NCBI GenBank assembly: GCA_002070505.1
Contig: MWDJ01000002.1
Coordinates: forward strand, 186,001 to 250,000
Source of the DNA: Bacteroidetes bacterium ADurb.Bin145
Lineage (GTDB): Bacteria > Bacteroidota > Bacteroidia > Bacteroidales > VadinHA17
Direction: 5' to 3'
Length of the DNA stretch: 64,000 nt
Translations under genes and position numbers: made by a program
Part shown: in pieces, positions 60,330 to 64,000 of the stretch
How the letters are laid out: every line of letters begins with the position of its first letter
Position numbering within the stretch: position 1 is the stretch's first letter
The notes under the pieces: model-generated
The model's input: the letters and a program-made list of their open reading frames with translations, nothing else
The model's database searches: none
Told to the model about the DNA's origin: nothing

Positions 60330-61859
60330 CTATTCCCATTCAATTGTAGCCGGTGGTTTTGAGCTTATGTCATAGACTACCCTGTTTATGCCTTTCACCC
60401 GGTTGATTATCTCATTTGAAATTGTTCTAAGAAATTCATGGGGCAGATACGACCAGTCAGCAGTCATCCCGTCAGTTGAATTGACTGCTCTCAGAACCAC
60501 GGTATTTTCGTAGGTTCTCTCATCGCCCATCACTCCCACTGATTGAACCGGAAGAAGTATTACACCTGCCTGCCAGATGCTGTCATAAAGATCATGTTTG
60601 CGAAGGCCTTCAATAAAAATTTCATCAGCTTCCTTCAGTGTCTCGATGTTTTGTCTTGTTATTTTTCCGAGTATGCGGATTGCCAGACCAGGCCCCGGGA
60701 AAGGGTGTCTCTTCAGGATAGTATCCGGAAGACCCAGTGAATACCCGACTCTCCTGACTTCGTCCTTGAATAACAACCGCAAGGGTTCAATCACTTTAAG
60801 GTGCATACGCTCAGGCAACCCACCCACATTGTGATGGGATTTTATTGTTGCTGATGGCCCTTTAACAGAAACGGATTCAATCACATCAGGATAGATAGTG
60901 CCTTGTGCCAGCCATTTCACATCTTTCACTTTACGTGCCTCTTCTTCAAAAACTTCAATGAATACTCTTCCAATAGTTTTTCTTTTCTCCTCAGGATCGC
61001 TTATACCTTCAAGGGCATCAAGGAACTTGTCAGCAGCATCAACCCCAACGACATTTAGTCCTAATCCAAGGTAAGAATCCATCACTTTCCCAAATTCATT
61101 TTTTCTCAGTAGTCCGTTATCGACGAAAATACATGTAAGGTTTCTGCCTGAGGCTTTATTCAGCAGAGCAGCTGCAACTGTTGAATCGACACCTCCTGAA
61201 AGTCCAAGTATCACCTTGTCATCACCAATTTGCTCTCTCAGAAAGGCGACCGACGATCCGATAAAAGAATCGGGTGTCCAGCTGCGGTTGCATCCGCAGA
61301 TATCCACAACAAAATTCTCAAGGATCTTTTTACCGTCAGAGGTATGATACACCTCAGGATGGAACTGAATTCCCCAGGTTAGCTCTCCGTTTATCCTGTA
61401 AGCTCCTGCCCTCACACCAGAGGTTGAACCGGTTATTTTATAGTTTTCAGGAAGCCGGGCAATTGTATCTCCGTGCGACATCCACACCTGGGATCCCGTT
61501 GGTATATCTTTAAAAAGTTGATCTTCAGGGTCGGTATAGAGGAGGTTCGCTCTTCCGTATTCCCTTGCAGAGGACCGTGAGACTTCTCCGCCGAAAAAAT
61601 GAACAAGGTACTGGGCTCCGTAACATATCCCCAGCAGAGGGATAGATCCTTTTATTCCCTTCAGGTCGGGTTTTGGTGCATTTTTATCATGTACGGAGGA
61701 AGGGCTGCCGGAAAGAATTACACCCTTTACACTTTTATCAGGTGCCGGAAAATGATTGAAGGGATAAATCTCGCAATATACGTTTATCTCCCTTACCCTT
61801 CTGGCAATGAGCTGCGTATATTGAGAACCGAAATCGAGTATAAGTATCTTTTCGTTCAC
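60330..61859 (-). CDS. guaA: GMP synthase (glutamine-hydrolysing)
   Basis: 509 residues, GTG start. Class I glutamine amidotransferase with GICYGAQ (Cys), FHPEVYH (His/Glu), then the ATP-pyrophosphatase P-loop [12 protein letters not shown] and the dimerisation domain with [14 protein letters not shown]. It converts XMP to GMP. Upstream (minus strand) a -7 box TATATTTG (61890-61883) overlaps the end of the rnz gene region, giving guaA its own promoter. rnz starts 43 bases further up. Confidence 0.97.
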   Translation of the reverse strand: MNEKILILDFGSQYTQLIARRVREINVYCEIYPFNHFPAPDKSVKGVILSGSPSSVHDKNAPKPDLKGIKGSIPLLGICYGAQYLVHFFGGEVSRSSAREYGRANLLYTDPEDQLFKDIPTGSQVWMSHGDTIARLPENYKITGSTSGVRAGAYRINGELTWGIQFHPEVYHTSDGKKILENFVVDICGCNRSWTPDSFIGSSVAFLREQIGDDKVILGLSGGVDSTVAAALLNKASGRNLTCIFVDNGLLRKNEFGKVMDSYLGLGLNVVGVDAADKFLDALEGISDPEEKRKTIGRVFIEVFEEEARKVKDVKWLAQGTIYPDVIESVSVKGPSATIKSHHNVGGLPERMHLKVIEPLRLLFKDEVRRVGYSLGLPDTILKRHPFPGPGLAIRILGKITRQNIETLKEADEIFIEGLRKHDLYDSIWQAGVILLPVQSVGVMGDERTYENTVVLRAVNSTDGMTADWSYLPHEFLRTISNEIINRVKGINRVVYDISSKPPATIEWE

Positions 61860-61882
61860 TTTTTGTTAATTATCGAAAAAGC

Positions 61883-61890
61883 CAAATATA
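61883..61890 (-). promoter_or_regulatory. -7 box (TATATTTG) of guaA
   Basis: Exact TAnnTTTG match on the minus strand, 24 bases before the guaA GTG. No clear -33 partner. Confidence 0.45.
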
Positions 61891-61902
61891 GATAATCTTT
61901 CA

Positions 61903-62826
61903 TTACAGATCGTTAATATGCTGCACCTCGTATGTCTTGCCGTCCAATGCAGCCAGTGTCCTCGGGAAAACCGATCTTGCCTCATCAACCAGGACGGATA
62001 TGTCTTTATATCTTCCCGAGAAATGGCCTATAATAAGAGTCCCTGCTCCCGCTTCTGCTGCTGTCCTGGCAGCATCAGTTGTTGTTGAATGTCCGGTTAA
62101 TTCAGCCAGTTCGGTAAGGCTCCTGTCAAAAGTTGCCTCATGGTACAGAAGGTCGACACCTTTTACGAACCCGGGAAGGCGTTTGAAAAACTTTGTATCG
62201 CTGCAATAGGCGTACGACAGTGAAACCGGGCCAGGTATTGTAAGGTCCTCATTTTTTATGACTTCACCGTTTTTTGCTATAAAATCCTCACCTTTTTTAA
62301 TTGCCCTGATCCTTACTGCCGTTATCTCATATTTGCTGATCATTTCCTTGATAATATTACGGTCATAGGGCTTTTCCCTGAAGAGGAATCCAAAAGCCGG
62401 GATCCTGTGTTTCAAGGGGAAAGAGGTTACCGTGAGATATTTATCGTCAAGTATTATAACAGGATCCTTACCCCTGAGGGGGATGAAGTCAATCTCAAAA
62501 TTCAAATGAATATCAAAATCTTTCAGATGCGACGCCAGAAGAGCATCATAATTTTCAGGGGCATAGATATGAACGGGGGTAGTTCTTCCCATAAGGCTGA
62601 ATGTTGAAAGTAGGCCATATAATCCGAATACATGGTCGCCGTGCAGGTGACTTATGAATATATGGTTTATTTTTCCAAACCTTATCCTGCATTTTCTGAG
62701 CTGCATCTGGGTGCCTTCACCGCAGTCTATCAAAAAAATCCGCTCATGAGCATTAAGCACATGAGCGGAAGGATATCTTTCTGATGTTGGCAATGCAGAA
62801 CTACTGCCAAGTATGGTTAACTTCAT
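61903..62826 (-). CDS. rnz: ribonuclease Z
   Basis: 307 residues from the ATG at 62826 (MKLTILGSSSALPT), which has AGGA at proper spacing; an ATG two codons earlier is possible. Metallo-beta-lactamase fold with the HLHGDHVFGL zinc motif, LYHEATF, GHSTTTDAA (the RNase Z GHST substrate-binding motif), and GHFSGRY. It processes the 3' end of tRNA precursors. Gap of about 23 bases from the STAS gene upstream, so it may be cotranscribed with it. Confidence 0.95.
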   Translation of the reverse strand: MKLTILGSSSALPTSERYPSAHVLNAHERIFLIDCGEGTQMQLRKCRIRFGKINHIFISHLHGDHVFGLYGLLSTFSLMGRTTPVHIYAPENYDALLASHLKDFDIHLNFEIDFIPLRGKDPVIILDDKYLTVTSFPLKHRIPAFGFLFREKPYDRNIIKEMISKYEITAVRIRAIKKGEDFIAKNGEVIKNEDLTIPGPVSLSYAYCSDTKFFKRLPGFVKGVDLLYHEATFDRSLTELAELTGHSTTTDAARTAAEAGAGTLIIGHFSGRYKDISVLVDEARSVFPRTLAALDGKTYEVQHINDL

Positions 62827-62849
62827 CGGCATCCTGCATTGCTGAAAAC

Positions 62850-63188
62850 TCAGGAAATCATTTTTTCAGCATCTGCAACTGATCCTGTAATTGTCAGTAC
62901 AGTATCAAGCTGAGAGATAGTTATTAAACGTTCAACGGCTTCATTTAATCCGCAAAGAACAAACGTACCACCGGCGTTCTTGCATAGTCTGTTAGCCACA
63001 AGTATGGCGCTCAGACCTGATGAATCGCAGTATTGACATTTCTCAAGATTGAGGATGATATTCTTCTCACCCTTTCCTGAAACCAGCACAAGTTCAGATT
63101 TAAGAGCTGGAGCAATATGGGTATCAAGCTTCTCAGCCTGGATCTGAATTACCGTGCTGTTATTCCGGCTTTCAATATTGAAATCCAT
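62850..63188 (-). CDS. STAS-domain anti-sigma-factor antagonist (second)
   Basis: 112 residues. ILNLEKCQYCDSSGLSAIL has the conserved Asp-Ser (phosphorylatable Ser) of SpoIIAA-like proteins. Two cysteines near this site are unusual. It lies 42 bases after the rpsA gene end and 23 before rnz on the same strand. Together with the STAS protein at 48.5 kb and SiaB/SiaC it indicates more than one partner-switching circuit. Confidence 0.85.
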   Translation of the reverse strand: MDFNIESRNNSTVIQIQAEKLDTHIAPALKSELVLVSGKGEKNIILNLEKCQYCDSSGLSAILVANRLCKNAGGTFVLCGLNEAVERLITISQLDTVLTITGSVADAEKMIS

Positions 63189-63230
63189 AATTATTGTTAT
63201 TTTTTGATAGCCCCAATTTAGTAAATATTT

Positions 63231-64000
63231 CTATTTCTTGGTAGCTTTATTCTCTTTTTCTTCCATTTCTTCTTTCAAAGCCGCAAGCTGCGTAATATCT
63301 CCGAGGGTAGTTTTTTCCATATTGGATTTTGATTTCCTTGAAGATCTCTTAGGTGATTCAGCTTCTGCTTTCTTCACCGGAGCTTCAACAGCTTTCTTTT
63401 CGTCCTCATAAATCCTGCTATGGGATATTATTATCTTCTTAGCTGATTTGTTGAATTCGATGACCTTGAACATCAGTTTTTCATCAACTTTCGCAACTGT
63501 TCCATCCTCTTTGACGAGGTGTTTCGGGGTTGCAAATCCTTCAACTCCGTAAGGAAGAGCTACAATGGCACCTTTATCAAAAACTTCCATTACAGTACCT
63601 TCATGAATGGAATCGATAGTGAAGAGAGTCTCAAATACATCCCACGGGTTTTCTTCAAGCTGTTTATGTCCAAGGCTGAGACGTCTGTTTTCCTTATCTA
63701 TTTCAAGGACAACTACTTCAATTTCAGCATCGATCGAAGTGAATTCTGCCGGATGTTTGATCTTCTTTGTCCAGGAAAGGTCAGATATATGGATCAGTCC
63801 GTCGACACCTTCTTCTATCTCAACGAATACACCGAAATTTGTAAAGTTCCTTACCCTTGCTTTATGTTTGGAACCGACAGTATATTTTTCCTCGATATTC
63901 TGCCATGGATCGGGTTTCAGTTGTTTGATACCAAGTGACATTTTCCTTTCGCTTCTGTCGAGAGTAAGTATAACAGCTTCAACTTCATCACCGACTTTCA
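63231..64000 (-). CDS. rpsA: 30S ribosomal protein S1, C-terminal part (5' end outside window)
   Basis: Open frame runs off the right edge in phase. At least two S1 RNA-binding repeats are visible (GVFVEIEEGVDGLIHISDLSWTKK-type at about 63730-63850, and VPYGVEGFATPKHL-type at about 63450-63560), each with the GxVxxxxxxGxxVxLxxxxxGxxH layout; MSLGIKQL and RLSLGHKQL links are typical of S1. The tail is Lys/Glu-rich. S1 brings mRNA to the 30S subunit. In Bacteroidota weak Shine-Dalgarno use makes S1 important. Confidence 0.93.
   Translation of the reverse strand, partial: KVGDEVEAVILTLDRSERKMSLGIKQLKPDPWQNIEEKYTVGSKHKARVRNFTNFGVFVEIEEGVDGLIHISDLSWTKKIKHPAEFTSIDAEIEVVVLEIDKENRRLSLGHKQLEENPWDVFETLFTIDSIHEGTVMEVFDKGAIVALPYGVEGFATPKHLVKEDGTVAKVDEKLMFKVIEFNKSAKKIIISHSRIYEDEKKAVEAPVKKAEAESPKRSSRKSKSNMEKTTLGDITQLAALKEEMEEKENKATKK

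Overview
The window is ordinary-to-accessory chromosome of a member of the Bacteroidota, most likely order Bacteroidales. The case rests on several things seen together. Promoter -7 boxes are of the TAnnTTTG type instead of the E. coli -10 box. Lipoproteins and exported proteins are abundant. There is a PorE-like TPR/PD40/OmpA protein, a BT_3928-like DoxX/MauE protein, a folP-cdaA pair, a serC-serA-DUF1015 cluster, a dihydroorotate-dehydrogenase-like protein, and secreted PQQ-propeller, GH43 and GH54 proteins. No rRNA, tRNA, CRISPR array, prophage or transposase was found.

Layout. 1-5.6 kb (minus strand): surface or secreted functions, namely a GH54 alpha-L-arabinofuranosidase cut by the left edge, a beta-helix lipoprotein and a membrane-anchored M20 peptidase. 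5.8-7.1 kb: a two-gene unit pairing a PchB-type isochorismate-pyruvate lyase/chorismate mutase with a DRE-TIM aldolase. 7.4-20.5 kb: a mosaic of small exported proteins (DUF3795, DUF4251, GH43, outer-membrane barrel, two PQQ-like propellers, Spy/LTXXQ-like protein), a Nudix hydrolase, a nitroreductase, a D-lyxose isomerase, a YhcH-like lipoprotein and an SDR. 20.5-31.5 kb: housekeeping (amidohydrolase, cdaA, folP; then tmk, DoxX/MauE, tpiA, a 1503-residue exported protein, rsmE). 31.5-39.8 kb: RHH regulator/SPFH pair, ECF sigma factor, uvrA, two unknown exported proteins, DHOD-like enzyme. 39.8-45.8 kb: yggS, DUF1015, serA, serC, comB, gcvT, i.e. serine/one-carbon metabolism plus a sulfolactate-type phosphatase. 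45.9-56.5 kb: PorE-like protein, HPt-STAS pair, clpB, flavin reductase, a TerB-like/ABCG fusion, and a siaB-siaC partner-switching pair. 56.7-64 kb: RlmL-like methyltransferase, lipoprotein, S41 protease, guaA, rnz, a second STAS protein, and the C-terminal part of rpsA cut by the right edge.

The most unusual material is non-coding. At several loci the stop codon of a gene is followed at once by a degenerate tandem array with a strict 8-nt or 7-nt period. At three of these, and at a fourth short gene without an array, there is also a G/C-rich palindrome (CCCCC..GGGGG followed by TTAGGGGGATGT). This palindrome is in the sense orientation of the upstream gene in all four copies, and the two stem sequences with perfect pairing differ by a compensatory change. 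This looks like a recurrent 3'-end element, possibly a terminator or transcript-stability structure, and is the best candidate in the window for something not yet described. Separate short repeats include a roughly 290-bp MITE-like segment with 21-bp imperfect terminal inverted repeats and a 49-bp hairpin repeat present in two copies.

Protein-level points worth following are the PchB/aldolase pair, the GH54-NEW3-lamin-tail enzyme with all known catalytic residues, a phosphoglycerate dehydrogenase with Lys in place of the usual catalytic His, a lipoprotein form of the normally cytosolic YhcH family, and a SiaB/SiaC pair with no SiaA or SiaD nearby.
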